Below are positions 49,918 through 58,501 of a DNA stretch of 64,000 nt, piece after piece. The notes beneath the pieces are model-generated. The model searched no databases, had not been told where the DNA came from, and saw only the letters and a list, made by a program, of their open reading frames with translations. The first letter of the stretch is position 1, and each line of letters begins with the position of its first letter. The stretch spans positions 27,111-91,110 of the forward strand of contig JAJQHY010000036.1 of assembly GCA_021199495.1 (NCBI GenBank), read 5' to 3'. The DNA comes from Lachnospiraceae bacterium (GTDB lineage Bacteria > Bacillota > Clostridia > Lachnospirales > Lachnospiraceae). The position numbers were made by a program, and so were the translations under genes.

Positions 49918-50523
49918 TTACTTCTTAAGCTCCGCCTTGATTGCGTAAAGCAGCTCATCAAACTCCTCAAACGCCTGAAGCTCCGGATTGTCCGCCTTGA
50001 TCTTCTCCGTGCTCTTAAACAGAAAACCCGCCTTGCTGGCGTAAATCATATCCAGATCATTATAGCTGTCTCCGCTCGCGATCGTCTCAAAACCAATGGA
50101 CTGCAGCGCCCTGACCGTGCTTAGCTTGGACTTCGCCACCCGCATGTGAAAGTCCGTAATCTCCCCGTTCTCCGCAACCTCCAGCGTATTGCAGAAAAGC
50201 GTCGGATACCCAAGCTTTTTCATGAGCGGCGCCGCAAACTGTTCAAAGGTATCGCTTAAAATCACCACCTGCGTCAGGCTCCTGAGCGCATCCAGAAACT
50301 CCTTCGCCCCCGGCAGCGGATCGATCATGGCAATCACATCCTGCACTTCCTTCAGTCCCAAACCGTGTTCCTTTAGTATATTCAATCTGAATTTCATCAG
50401 TTTATCATAATCCGGCTCGTCCCTGGTGGTCCTTTTCAATTCCGGAATGCCGGTCGCCTCGGAAAATGCGATCCAGATCTCCGGCACCAGCACTCCCTCC
50501 ATGTCCAGGCATACGATGTACAT
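49918..50523 (-). CDS. thrH: ThrH-type phosphoserine phosphatase / homoserine phosphotransferase
   Basis: HAD-family enzyme known from Pseudomonas to dephosphorylate phosphoserine and to transfer the phosphate to homoserine. 201 aa from ATG 50523, which follows GGGGAGGAGACAATATT. HAD motif I is CLDMEGVLVPEIWIAF (D7, E9), followed by TTRDEPDYDKLMKFRL; motif II VVILSDTFEQF; Lys in VAKSKLSTV; motif III ASGDSYNDLDM. The EGVLVPEIW and TRDEPDYD strings are distinctive for ThrH. The leader holds a strong 62-bp hairpin and an ACTGA-N3-TCAGT palindrome. Confidence 0.93.
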   Translation of the reverse strand: MYIVCLDMEGVLVPEIWIAFSEATGIPELKRTTRDEPDYDKLMKFRLNILKEHGLGLKEVQDVIAMIDPLPGAKEFLDALRSLTQVVILSDTFEQFAAPLMKKLGYPTLFCNTLEVAENGEITDFHMRVAKSKLSTVRALQSIGFETIASGDSYNDLDMIYASKAGFLFKSTEKIKADNPELQAFEEFDELLYAIKAELKK

Positions 50524-50655
50524 AATATTGTCTCCTCCCCAATTGTTTATTGTCACTATTCACATCCGCTTCCTCTCACATGCGCAAAAGCGTCCAGCAA
50601 GCTGTCCGATGCGGTAAAATACACCGCCCATCTTTTTGCTTATGTGGAGGGAGTG

Positions 50656-50668
50656 ACTGATTCTCAGT
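50656..50668. promoter_or_regulatory. ACTGATTCTCAGT palindrome in the thrH leader
   Basis: Five-base inverted repeat ACTGA-N3-TCAGT, the same arms as at 52049-52061 ahead of the XRE gene. Possible operator; could also be a small RNA hairpin. Confidence 0.35.
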
Positions 50669-50673
50669 CAACC

Positions 50674-50735
50674 TGAGGGATATAAACAGCCTCTTACAAG
50701 CAAACTACGCTTGACAAGTCTGTTTATATCTCTCA
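50674..50735. promoter_or_regulatory. 62-bp hairpin in the thrH 5' region
   Basis: TGAGGGATATAAACAG (50674-50689) pairs with CTGTTTATATCTCTCA (50720-50735) with one mismatch. The 30-nt interior itself folds through CTTxCAAGC/GCTTGxxAAG. As minus-strand RNA it would precede thrH by about 150 nt. No T-box sequence is present. Candidate cis-acting RNA or operator. The remaining gap up to 50913 holds the terminator at 50845. Confidence 0.5.
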
Positions 50736-50844
50736 GATCGGCTGTGAATAGTAACATTTTGTTACAGCTTACTACAAACGATTGTCCTTGGCAAGTCAGG
50801 TTTTTCACAAAAACCGGCAGTCCAAACGCCGCCTGACAGCAAAA

Positions 50845-50882
50845 CAGGGCAGACCGGCCTGTCAGAACCGGAAGCTGCCCTC
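50845..50882. terminator. Terminator after the XRE/membrane-protein pair
   Basis: AGGGCAG-ACCGG pairs CCGG-AAG-CTGCCCT; T-rich on both sides (CTCTTTTC on plus, GTTTTGC on minus). It follows the minus-strand gene ending at 50914. Confidence 0.7.
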
Positions 50883-50913
50883 TTTTCACCCCTTTGAAAT
50901 GATTGTTAAAGTC

Positions 50914-51753
50914 TTAAAAAACCGACTCGCTGATCAGGAAAATATGCTCCGACTTATCATAAGTCCCGGCCTGTCCCTTCTGATATCCATACTGCTCCGC
51001 GAATTCAGAATCCACCGCTTTTTGCGGAATCCGGACCGTATATCCGCAAATGCAGACCAGAGTATCGTCCGTTACAGCTTCATCACCCTTCAGCACGCTC
51101 ATATCCACCTCAAATTCTGTCAATGCCTGCGGTGTAACGTCCACCCACGCAAGCCCCGGCTTTTCCGTCTCTCCGTCATAGACCGTCACCACGGACAGTG
51201 TCACCAGAAAGGCGTTTCCATGCGAATATGTTTCCGAATAAAGCGCATAGGAAAGCGTCGAAGTGTCCAGGTAATCCTGCTCCTTATCCTCCGCCAGATA
51301 CATGATTGTATTGCAGACACAGTCGTCCCTTCCCTCATGCAGACGATTCTGTACGATTTCATAATAAAAATGTGCGCTTTCTGCGTCGATAATTTCTGCG
51401 GTGTCGTCAGTTTTGAAATGGTACAGGGAAGTCAGCTCCTCATTTCCCGTTATGGTTTTGCGGCCGATCCCAACCACCAGTAGAATAACAGCCAGAAGTA
51501 GAATCGCCGCGCACCCGCCCCGAAATACGCGGGTATGCGCAAATCGTTCTTTTTGGTTCGTTGGCTCTTTGCTTTCGGGCCTCTTTTCGGCCCTCGCAAA
51601 ATTTTCCCCGGAATCCTTCTCCCCGGCCAGGCCTCTGTCCACAGCCCCATATACTGTGAAACCAAAGCCACTCTGCGAATCACAAGCCGTCTCAGCCTCT
51701 CCCACGCAGGTATCCTCTTCCCGCTCCGAATGGTCTGCGTCACCACTCTCCAC
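50914..51753 (-). CDS. Single-pass membrane protein of unknown function, coupled to an XRE regulator
   Basis: Not recognised. 279 aa: residues 1-78 are charged and cytoplasmic, a membrane helix spans about 79-97 (GGCAAILLLAVILLVVGIG), and about 180 residues follow outside. The outer part is acidic, contains a Cys pair (DDCVCNTIMYLAED) and another (VCICGYTV). The start is GTG 51753 with GGGGAGA just upstream, 14 nt inside the XRE gene, so translation is coupled. The layout suggests a sensor or modulator of the XRE repressor, or a membrane target it controls. Confidence 0.7.
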   Translation of the reverse strand: MESGDADHSEREEDTCVGEAETACDSQSGFGFTVYGAVDRGLAGEKDSGENFARAEKRPESKEPTNQKERFAHTRVFRGGCAAILLLAVILLVVGIGRKTITGNEELTSLYHFKTDDTAEIIDAESAHFYYEIVQNRLHEGRDDCVCNTIMYLAEDKEQDYLDTSTLSYALYSETYSHGNAFLVTLSVVTVYDGETEKPGLAWVDVTPQALTEFEVDMSVLKGDEAVTDDTLVCICGYTVRIPQKAVDSEFAEQYGYQKGQAGTYDKSEHIFLISESVF

Positions 51754-51961
51754 TCTCCCCGCTTCCGCTTTCCGTCAGCAGATCCGCCAGGTCACAGTCA
51801 AAGATCTGGCACAGCTTCAGCAGGCGCTCCATGCTCGGAAAGCTCTCCTCCCGCTCCCACTTGGAGACACTCTGCCTGGAAACGCCCATAAGCTCCGCAA
51901 GCTGCTCCTGCGATATTTTTTTCAGTTCCCGCATTCTTCTTAAATTATCGCCGAATTTCAC
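51740..51961 (-). CDS. XRE-family helix-turn-helix transcriptional regulator
   Basis: 73 aa, DNA-binding domain only. The HTH is in KISQEQLAELMGVSRQSVSK followed by WEREESFPSMERLLKLCQIF, a classic Cro/C1 fold. The downstream membrane gene overlaps it by 14 nt. A possible own operator, ACTGATAGTCAGT, lies 88 nt upstream. Confidence 0.93.
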   Translation of the reverse strand: MKFGDNLRRMRELKKISQEQLAELMGVSRQSVSKWEREESFPSMERLLKLCQIFDCDLADLLTESGSGESGEW

Positions 51962-52048
51962 TACCCGTTCCCTCTGCTTTCATACAGCAGCTTGATCTGC
52001 TGCTTCTATTTCTGCCCATGTTATTATCACCGGCAACCGACCACCGTT

Positions 52049-52061
52049 ACTGATAGTCAGT
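52049..52061. promoter_or_regulatory. ACTGATAGTCAGT palindrome upstream of the XRE gene
   Basis: Perfect five-base inverted repeat with a 3-nt centre; candidate operator for the adjacent XRE regulator. The rest of the 438-bp gap (51962-52399) contains a small GCAACT-TTC-AGTTGC stem, otherwise AT-rich sequence, and the galK promoter. Confidence 0.4.
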
Positions 52062-52260
52062 CCATTCAATAACAGTATCACTTATTCTGCACCTATTGTA
52101 CACAAAAGCAAAACCTCATACCAGCAACTTTCAGTTGCACCTTCCAAAATTCATCTGAAAATTCAAAAACTTCATCCCTAAAATCCACACAAGCATATGT
52201 GAGTCCCTGCAAACGCCCACATAAGTTCCTGCAAAACCCCTAAACTTCCCAACATATTTC

Positions 52261-52289
52261 TTTACGCCAAAATCAAATTCTGCTATACT
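52261..52289 (+). promoter_or_regulatory. Promoter of galKMT
   Basis: Plus strand -35 TTTACG (52261-52266), 17 bp, -10 TATACT (52284-52289), giving a leader of about 105 nt. No clear repressor operator or cre match was identified. Confidence 0.6.
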
Positions 52290-52399
52290 GATTTCGAATA
52301 ATTCAGCTCACAGCGTCGCAGAAACGATATTTTCATTTTCTCCGCAATTCTATGCCGGATAAGAGCTGAACCCATATTTTCTTTCACGGAGGGATCTTC

Positions 52400-53566
52400 A
52401 TGACAAGCAACGAACTGAAGGAACTGTTTATAAAAACCTACGGCGAGGGCGGCGACATCGGTACCTATTTTGCGCCCGGCCGGGTCAACTTAATCGGGGA
52501 ACACACCGACTACAACGGCGGGCACGTCTTCCCCTGCGCCCTGACCATCGGCACCTACGGCGCCATCCGGGTGAGACAGGACGACGTGCTGCGCTTTTTC
52601 AGCGTCAATTTTCCGAAGGGCGGCATCGTGACCTCTTCCATCCATTCACTGGCTCCCGGCAAGGATACCGGCTGGGCCAATTATCCGAAGGGCGTGATCT
52701 GGACATTTGAACAGAAGGGTCATCCCATTCCCAGCGGTGCGGACATTCTCATTTACGGCAATATTCCCGCCGGCAGCGGTTTATCCTCCTCCGCCTCCCT
52801 GGAGGTACTGACCGGACTGATGTTAAGTGATTCCTTTAAGATGAACATTTCCATGCAGGATCTGGCGCTTTACGGCCAGTTCTCCGAAAATACCTTCAAC
52901 GGCATGAACTGCGGCATCATGGATCAGTTCGCCTCCGCCATGGGACAGAAGGACTGCGCTATTTTCCTGGACACCAACACCCTGGAATATGAGTACGCAC
53001 CCATGAAACTGGACGGCATCCGCGTCGTTGTGACTAACAGTAACGTCAAACACAGCCTGGTGACCAGTGAATACAACACCCGCCGCAGTCAATGTGAACA
53101 GGCGCTTAAGGAACTGCAGGAGGTGGTCGATATCCCATCTCTCGGCGCTCTGACGCCTGAGGTCTTTGACTTCCTGGCTCCCTCCATTTCCGACCCCGTC
53201 ATCCGCAGACGCGCGAAGCACGCGGTCTACGAGAATCGCCGCACCATCGACGCAGTAAATGCCTTAAAGGCGGGTGACATCGAACGCTTCGGCCAGCTGA
53301 TGAATGCCTCTCACATTTCCCTGCGGGATGATTACGAGGTCTCCTGCACGGAGATGGATGTTCTGGCCGAGGAGGCCTGGAAAATCGAGGGGTGCCTCGG
53401 CAGCCGCATCACCGGCGGCGGCTTCGGCGGCTGCACAGTCAGCCTGGTGAAGGAAGAGGCGATCGACACCTTCCAGGCAAAAGTCGGGGAAGCATACACG
53501 AAACGCACCGGCCTGAGGGCGGATTTCTATGTCGTGGATATCGGTCAGGGAGCGCACGTTATTTAA
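52400..53566 (+). CDS. galK: Galactokinase
   Basis: Phosphorylates alpha-D-galactose to galactose-1-phosphate (Leloir pathway). 388 aa of the GHMP fold. Galactokinase signature PGRVNLIGEHTDYNGGHVFP near residue 27, ATP loop PAGSGLSSSASLEV, NCGIMDQFASAMG, and ITGGGFGGCTVSLV at the C-terminus. ATG 52400 follows CGGAGGGATCTTC. First gene of galK-galM-galT. Confidence 0.97.
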   Translation: MTSNELKELFIKTYGEGGDIGTYFAPGRVNLIGEHTDYNGGHVFPCALTIGTYGAIRVRQDDVLRFFSVNFPKGGIVTSSIHSLAPGKDTGWANYPKGVIWTFEQKGHPIPSGADILIYGNIPAGSGLSSSASLEVLTGLMLSDSFKMNISMQDLALYGQFSENTFNGMNCGIMDQFASAMGQKDCAIFLDTNTLEYEYAPMKLDGIRVVVTNSNVKHSLVTSEYNTRRSQCEQALKELQEVVDIPSLGALTPEVFDFLAPSISDPVIRRRAKHAVYENRRTIDAVNALKAGDIERFGQLMNASHISLRDDYEVSCTEMDVLAEEAWKIEGCLGSRITGGGFGGCTVSLVKEEAIDTFQAKVGEAYTKRTGLRADFYVVDIGQGAHVI

Positions 53567-53692
53567 GTAAGGCGAAAGCAACCTCGCAGTATAAACAGCA
53601 GATACAGACGGCAAATTACATACTTCACACGTTTATTGTTCATCAATGCTACACGCCGTATGACTCTGTCAATCACAAAAAGGAGCACTCTT

Positions 53693-54697
53693 ATGAGCAT
53701 TCAAATCACCGATTACGGCCTCACCTCCAGGGGCGAAGCTGCAAAACTCTACACCATCACCAATCAGAACGGCTGCCGGGCGCAGTTTACTGATTTTGGC
53801 GCCACCTGGGTCAATGTGATCGTTCCCACCGCTGACGGCCCCCTGGACATGATGCAGCATTATGACAGCGCCGCCGGTTACGAAACCGGCAGAGGCCATC
53901 GCGGCTGCCCCATCGGCCGCGTTGCCAACCGCATCGCCGGAACCGGACCTTCCTTTACCCTCAATGGCCAGACCTACACATTTCCGGCTACCAATCACGG
54001 CAACGGCCAGGATGTCAACCTGCACAGCGGGCCGGATTATTATGACCACCGCATATATCAGTGCGAAGCCGACGAAGCGCACAACGCGGTACACTTTTCT
54101 CTGTTCAGCCCCCATATGGACCAGGGCTACCCGGGCAATCTGAAACTGACCGTCTCCTACTGCCTGACTGAAGACAACACAGTGAAAATCAGCTACGACG
54201 CCGTCAGCGATATGGATACACTCTTTAATATGACCAATCATGCTTATTTCAACTTAAACGGACAGGGCACCATCTGGCAGCACAGCCTGTGGGTGGATTC
54301 CACCCGCTACACTGAGGCCATAGACTGCGTCCCCACCGGTCGTATCCTGCCTGTGGCCGGCACAAAGTTTGATTACACTACGCCGCGCCCCGTGGAAAAT
54401 TCCCTGGATGACAACCTGTGCGGAGAGCCGCATCACTGCCTTAAAAACCCCCGCATCCGCTGTATCGGTGACCAGACTGGTATCGCCCTGGAGGTGCATA
54501 CCGACCTGCCGGGATTCCAGATTTACACCTCCCCCGACACGCCGGACGCCTGGAATGGCCCTATGGCCAACGCGATCTGCTTTGAGAGCCAGTTCTATGT
54601 CAACGCGATCAATATCGACAATCCGGAATTCAAAAAACCGATTTTAAAAGCGGAGGAGCCATTCCATTCCGAGACCTGGTACCACTTCATCTTTTAG
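53693..54697 (+). CDS. galM: Aldose 1-epimerase (galactose mutarotase)
   Basis: Interconverts alpha and beta anomers of galactose, feeding GalK. 334 aa from ATG 53693 after AAAGGAGCACTCTT; a frame back to 53636 lacks a site. Motifs: RGHRGCPIGRVANRIAG, NHGNGQDVNLHSG (catalytic His region), TNHAYFNLNGQG and GIALEVHTDLPGFQIYTSP; ICFESQFYVNAIN holds the catalytic Glu. Between galK and galT. Confidence 0.95.
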   Translation: MSIQITDYGLTSRGEAAKLYTITNQNGCRAQFTDFGATWVNVIVPTADGPLDMMQHYDSAAGYETGRGHRGCPIGRVANRIAGTGPSFTLNGQTYTFPATNHGNGQDVNLHSGPDYYDHRIYQCEADEAHNAVHFSLFSPHMDQGYPGNLKLTVSYCLTEDNTVKISYDAVSDMDTLFNMTNHAYFNLNGQGTIWQHSLWVDSTRYTEAIDCVPTGRILPVAGTKFDYTTPRPVENSLDDNLCGEPHHCLKNPRIRCIGDQTGIALEVHTDLPGFQIYTSPDTPDAWNGPMANAICFESQFYVNAINIDNPEFKKPILKAEEPFHSETWYHFIF

Positions 54698-54716
54698 ACA
54701 AAAGGAGAACTCAACC

Positions 54717-56204
54717 ATGCTTTCTACTTATATCGCCGCCCTCGCCGACTACGGCATCCGCAAAGGTCTCACCCCTGCATGTGAGAGAATCTACACCATC
54801 AACCTGCTCCTGGACGTCATGCACGAGTACAGCTACGAGGAGCCGGAGCAGATTCCGGATCTGCGTCTGGAGGAAATTCTGGACGCTTTGCTTAAGGAAG
54901 CCGTTTCCCGCAATCTCATTCCGGACAGCATTACCTATAAAGATTTATTCGACACGAAACTCATGAACTGCCTCCTGCCCAGGCCTGCCGATGTGCAGAA
55001 AACCTTCTTTGAAAAATATGCTGTTTCTCCCGAAACCGCGACCGACTGGTTCTATCAGTTCAGTCAGGATACCAACTATATCCGCCGCGGCCGGGTCAGC
55101 AAAGACAGGAAATGGAAGGTGGACAGCCCTTACGGGCAGATTGACATCACCATCAATCTCTCCAAGCCCGAAAAGGACCCGCTCGCCATCGCCGCGGCCA
55201 AAACCGCGAAAAACACCGCGTATCCCAAGTGCCAGCTCTGCGTGGAAAACGAGGGCTATGCCGGCAGAGTGGATCACCCCGCCAGGGAGAATCACCGCAT
55301 CATTCCGCTGACCATCAACAACAGCGACTGGTGCTTCCAGTATTCTCCTTACGTTTACTATAATGAGCACTGCATCGTCTTTAACCGCGAGCACACGCCC
55401 ATGAAAATCGACCGGGCAGCCTTCATCAAGCTCTTCGATTTTGTGAAACAGTTCCCGCACTACACGCTCGGCTCCAACGCCGATCTGCCTATCGTGGGCG
55501 GCTCCATCTTGAGTCACGACCACTTCCAGGGCGGCCACTACACTTTTGCCATGGCGCAGGCTCCGATCGAGATTCCGGTGACTCTGCCCGGCTTTGAGGA
55601 CGTGGAGAGCGGAATCCTGAAATGGCCCCTGTCCGTCATCCGTATCCGTCACCAGGACTCCGACCGCCTGATTGACGCTGCGGAGCATGTACTGAACGCA
55701 TGGAGAAGCTACACGGACGAAGAGGCCTTTATTTACGCCTTCACCGACGGGGAGCCCCACAACACCATCACCCCCATCGCCCGCAAGGCAGGCGATACCT
55801 ACGAGCTGGATCTGGTGCTGCGCAATAACATCACCACCGAGGAACACCCTCTTGGCGTCTACCACCCGCACGCCAACCTTCATCACATCAAGAAGGAAAA
55901 TATCGGCTTAATCGAGGTCATGGGACTGGCGGTTCTGCCCGCCCGCCTGAATAAAGAAATGGATTTATTAAAAGAAGCCATTCTGGCAGGCCGCGATATC
56001 TCAACGGATGAAACACTGGACAAGCACGCAGATTGGGTGGCCGAATTCCTGCCCAAATACAGTGATGTGAACGCTGACAACCTGGATCATATCCTGCAGG
56101 AGGAGATCGGCAAGGTTTTCGTGCAGGTTCTCGAGGACGCAGGCGTTTACAAGTGTACGCCTGAGGGAAGAACTGCCTTTTTGCGGTTCATCAAAAGCCT
56201 GTAG
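54717..56204 (+). CDS. galT: UDP-glucose--hexose-1-phosphate uridylyltransferase (Firmicute-type GalT)
   Basis: Exchanges UMP between UDP-glucose and galactose-1-phosphate. 495 aa, the long class found in lactobacilli and clostridia. Conserved blocks: CQLCVENEGYAGR, HRIIPLTINNSDWCFQYSPY, GGSILSHDHFQGGHYTFAM (active-site HxH) and LGVYHPHANLHHIKKENIGL. ATG 54717 follows AAAGGAGAACTCAACC. Last gene of the gal operon; galE is not in the window. Confidence 0.96.
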   Translation: MLSTYIAALADYGIRKGLTPACERIYTINLLLDVMHEYSYEEPEQIPDLRLEEILDALLKEAVSRNLIPDSITYKDLFDTKLMNCLLPRPADVQKTFFEKYAVSPETATDWFYQFSQDTNYIRRGRVSKDRKWKVDSPYGQIDITINLSKPEKDPLAIAAAKTAKNTAYPKCQLCVENEGYAGRVDHPARENHRIIPLTINNSDWCFQYSPYVYYNEHCIVFNREHTPMKIDRAAFIKLFDFVKQFPHYTLGSNADLPIVGGSILSHDHFQGGHYTFAMAQAPIEIPVTLPGFEDVESGILKWPLSVIRIRHQDSDRLIDAAEHVLNAWRSYTDEEAFIYAFTDGEPHNTITPIARKAGDTYELDLVLRNNITTEEHPLGVYHPHANLHHIKKENIGLIEVMGLAVLPARLNKEMDLLKEAILAGRDISTDETLDKHADWVAEFLPKYSDVNADNLDHILQEEIGKVFVQVLEDAGVYKCTPEGRTAFLRFIKSL

Positions 56205-56237
56205 GCAGCATTTCAATTCAGATATGCAATATCAAAA

Positions 56238-56268
56238 ATGGAGGGCAGTTTTCAAAACCGCTCTCCAT
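56238..56268. terminator. Bidirectional terminator between galT and icd
   Basis: ATGGAGGGCAGTTTT pairs AAAACCGCTCTCCAT with small mismatches; CTCTTTT follows on plus and TTTTTGAT on minus. It ends both convergent transcripts. Confidence 0.82.
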
Positions 56269-56370
56269 CTCTTTTACAACATGTTCTCTCCTCCAGCAGC
56301 AAAGCGCTCCTTCATCAGGATGGCATAGAATTTACATCCACTTCCATCATAACTACCTGTGCCTGCTGAT

Positions 56371-57579
56371 TTACAGCGTCTCAAACGTCGCCCGGATTGC
56401 CTGAATGAACTCCAGGCTGTTCAAAATCACCGGATTCTCGCAGGTGGAAATCAGCGACAGGCTCTTCGTCATCTTCCCGTCCTCGATGGTCTTCACACAG
56501 GCCTTTTCCATCTTATCCGCGTATTCCACAAGCTCCGGGATACCGTCCAGCTCGCCGCGCTTTCTGAGTGCTCCGGTCCAGGCATAAATTGTCGCGATGG
56601 AATTGGTGGATGTCTCCTCTCCCTTCAAATGCTTGTAATAATGACGCTGTACCGTCCCGTGCGCCGCCTCATACTCATAAACGCCGCTGGGGGATACCAG
56701 CACAGAACTCATCATGGACAGATCTCCATAAGCTGTAGCCACCATATCTGACATGACATCGCCGTCATAATTTTTACAGGCCCAGATGAAGCCGCCTTCG
56801 GAGCGAATGACCCTGGCCACCGCGTCGTCAATCAATGTATAGAAATACGTAATCCCCAGCTCCTCGAATTTCAACTTATACTCCGCATCGTATATTTCCT
56901 GGAAAATATCCTTGAAGGTGTGGTCATATTTTTTCGATATCGTATCCTTCGTAGAGAACCACAGATCCTGCTTCGTGTCCACTGCGTAATTAAAGCAGGC
57001 TCTGGCGAAGCTTTCAATCGACTTTGTCGTATTGTGAATGCCCTGCAGTATCCCCTCCCCCGTAAACTCATGGATGGTCTCCCGGATCTCTGTTCCATCC
57101 TCGCCGGTATAGACTAACTCCGCCTTACCGGGTCCCGGAACCTTGATCTCTGTATTTTTATAGACATCACCGTAGGCGTGACGGGCGATCGTGATCGGCT
57201 TTTTCCAGTTGGAGACATAAGGTACGATGCCCTTCACCAGAATCGGCGCCCTGAAAACCGTGCCGTCCAGAATGGCGCGAATCGTGCCGTTGGGGCTCTT
57301 CCACATTTCCTTCAGGTTGTATTCCGTCATGCGGGCCGCGTTGGGCGTAATGGTCGCACATTTGACGGCCACGCCGTATTTTAAAGTCGCATTGGCACTG
57401 TCCACTGTCACCTGGTCGTTGGTCTCATTCCTGTGTTCCAGACCCAGATCATAATATTCTGTCTTTAAATCAATGTATGGAAGGATCAACTCGTCCTTGA
57501 TCATCTGCCAGAGAATTCTGGTCATCTCGTCTCCATCCATCTCCACCAACGGTGTCGCCATTCTGATTTTCGCCATCAT
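56371..57579 (-). CDS. icd: NADP-dependent isocitrate dehydrogenase
   Basis: Oxidises isocitrate to 2-oxoglutarate with NADPH production. 402 aa of the eukaryote-like, dimeric class. [20 protein letters not shown] at the N-terminus, [19 protein letters not shown], and [20 protein letters not shown] (metal Asp residues) with [11 protein letters not shown]. Two adjacent ATGs (57579, 57576) both lie within reach of AAAGGAGAAA. It has its own consensus promoter and a shared motif with gltA/acn; together these make 2-oxoglutarate for glutamate synthesis. Confidence 0.97.
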   Translation of the reverse strand: MMAKIRMATPLVEMDGDEMTRILWQMIKDELILPYIDLKTEYYDLGLEHRNETNDQVTVDSANATLKYGVAVKCATITPNAARMTEYNLKEMWKSPNGTIRAILDGTVFRAPILVKGIVPYVSNWKKPITIARHAYGDVYKNTEIKVPGPGKAELVYTGEDGTEIRETIHEFTGEGILQGIHNTTKSIESFARACFNYAVDTKQDLWFSTKDTISKKYDHTFKDIFQEIYDAEYKLKFEELGITYFYTLIDDAVARVIRSEGGFIWACKNYDGDVMSDMVATAYGDLSMMSSVLVSPSGVYEYEAAHGTVQRHYYKHLKGEETSTNSIATIYAWTGALRKRGELDGIPELVEYADKMEKACVKTIEDGKMTKSLSLISTCENPVILNSLEFIQAIRATFETL

Positions 57580-57629
57580 TTTCTCCTTTCAAATACGAAA
57601 CGAATGGCTGCAAATCCGCGGCCATTCGC

Positions 57630-57647
57630 TTGTATTATTGTATACAG
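57630..57647. promoter_or_regulatory. Shared TGTAT-N6-ATACA motif at the icd promoter
   Basis: TTGTATTATTGTATACAG overlaps the icd -10 box. It matches the motif at 59987-60004 in 15 of 18 positions. Candidate operator of a common regulator of the oxidative TCA branch. Confidence 0.55.
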
Positions 57648-57665
57648 AGTCTTCTTTTCTGTCAA
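57637..57665 (-). promoter_or_regulatory. Promoter of icd
   Basis: Minus strand -35 TTGACA (57660-57665), 17 bp, -10 TACAAT (57637-57642). A leader stem (CGAATGGCC with GCCATTCG, 57601-57628) follows. Confidence 0.8.
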
Positions 57666-57673
57666 GCATTTCC

Positions 57674-57841
57674 TCACAAAAAGATTTTCTGTGATTTCTT
57701 CGTAGACGGGTAGTTATAGATATATTCCGCTCTCAGGTTTTCAATTGTTGCTTCATATTTCTGCGTTTTCAGTTCCGTCTCTCCGTTTTCTCCCTTCACA
57801 AGCTGTCCTGTCTCCCCGGATATACCCGAGGCTTCCTCCAT
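57674..57841 (-). pseudogene. Possible short ORF or gene remnant between the Nudix gene and icd
   Basis: Minus-strand frame of 55 codons from ATG 57841, ending IYNYPSTKKSQKIFL. The composition is protein-like (Glu/Gly/Thr-rich, then KTQKYEATIENLRAEYI), and the frame stays open upstream through a Cys-containing stretch (NKSGCSCWKSSE) to a stop near 57918. There is no convincing ribosome binding site. It may be a remnant or a small protein using a non-ATG start. The rest of the 353-bp gap holds the icd promoter. Confidence 0.25.
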
Positions 57842-57929
57842 GGTTTCCACATTCTCTTCCGTTTCCGAAGACTTCCAACAGGAGCAACCACTTTTGTTCG
57901 TCGTCCATCATGCAGCGAAAGCCAGCCTG

Positions 57930-58493
57930 CTACTCTCTGCTCCAGACATAACAGAACGCCTGCGTCCTCGCGGCAAACGGATCTCCGTTCTTCAGCAACT
58001 CCCGGATCTCCGCCTTCGTGTACCAGGACGCCTCAATCTCCTCCACCGTGGAGGTACTCTGATGGAACTCGCCCCTGGCCTTTCCCACCACGCACACGTT
58101 GGTCTCGTTGCTGAAACCGACCGCGCTGTAGGAAATTCCCAGAAAATCATTGATTTCGTACAGCTCCAGGCCGGTCTCCTCCCACAGCTCCCTCACCGCG
58201 CTCTCCTGCGGTGTCTCTCCAGGATCAATCAGTCCCGCCGGGAAATTATAAACCCAGTGCCCAGGCGCTAAACGAAATTCCCGGTCTACGAGAATTCTCT
58301 CACCGCTCTCATCCGTCACAATAATCACCACCGCATCCGCATTTTTGCCATGCAGCTCCTCAAAGGAATGAATCTGAGGATTGCGGCTGATCATCTCATA
58401 AGTTTTGATCTGATGATCTGCCGTCTCATAGGTCACGTCGTAACGAGTGATAAATTTTCCTTCTTCTTTTTTTTCAATGCCTTTAAATTCCAT
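57930..58493 (-). CDS. Nudix hydrolase, ADP-ribose pyrophosphatase type
   Basis: 187 aa. Nudix box GLIDPGETPQESAVRELWEE followed by TGLEL (about residues 90-115); FPAGLIDPGE and the N-terminal beta domain fit the ADP-ribose pyrophosphatase group. Substrate inferred only. ATG 58493 lies 8 nt after the gltA stop on the same strand, so it is probably read from the gltA transcript. Confidence 0.9.
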   Translation of the reverse strand: MEFKGIEKKEEGKFITRYDVTYETADHQIKTYEMISRNPQIHSFEELHGKNADAVVIIVTDESGERILVDREFRLAPGHWVYNFPAGLIDPGETPQESAVRELWEETGLELYEINDFLGISYSAVGFSNETNVCVVGKARGEFHQSTSTVEEIEASWYTKAEIRELLKNGDPFAARTQAFCYVWSRE

Positions 58494-58501
58494 ATACTTT
58501 C

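Noticed and set aside
50524..50913. T-box riboswitch upstream of thrH
   Set aside because: No AGGGUGGNACCGCG antiterminator sequence or specifier stem could be found on the minus strand.
54945..55886. Minus-strand 313-aa ORF opposite galT
   Set aside because: Long only because of the codon pattern of galT; galT on the plus strand has clear active-site motifs.
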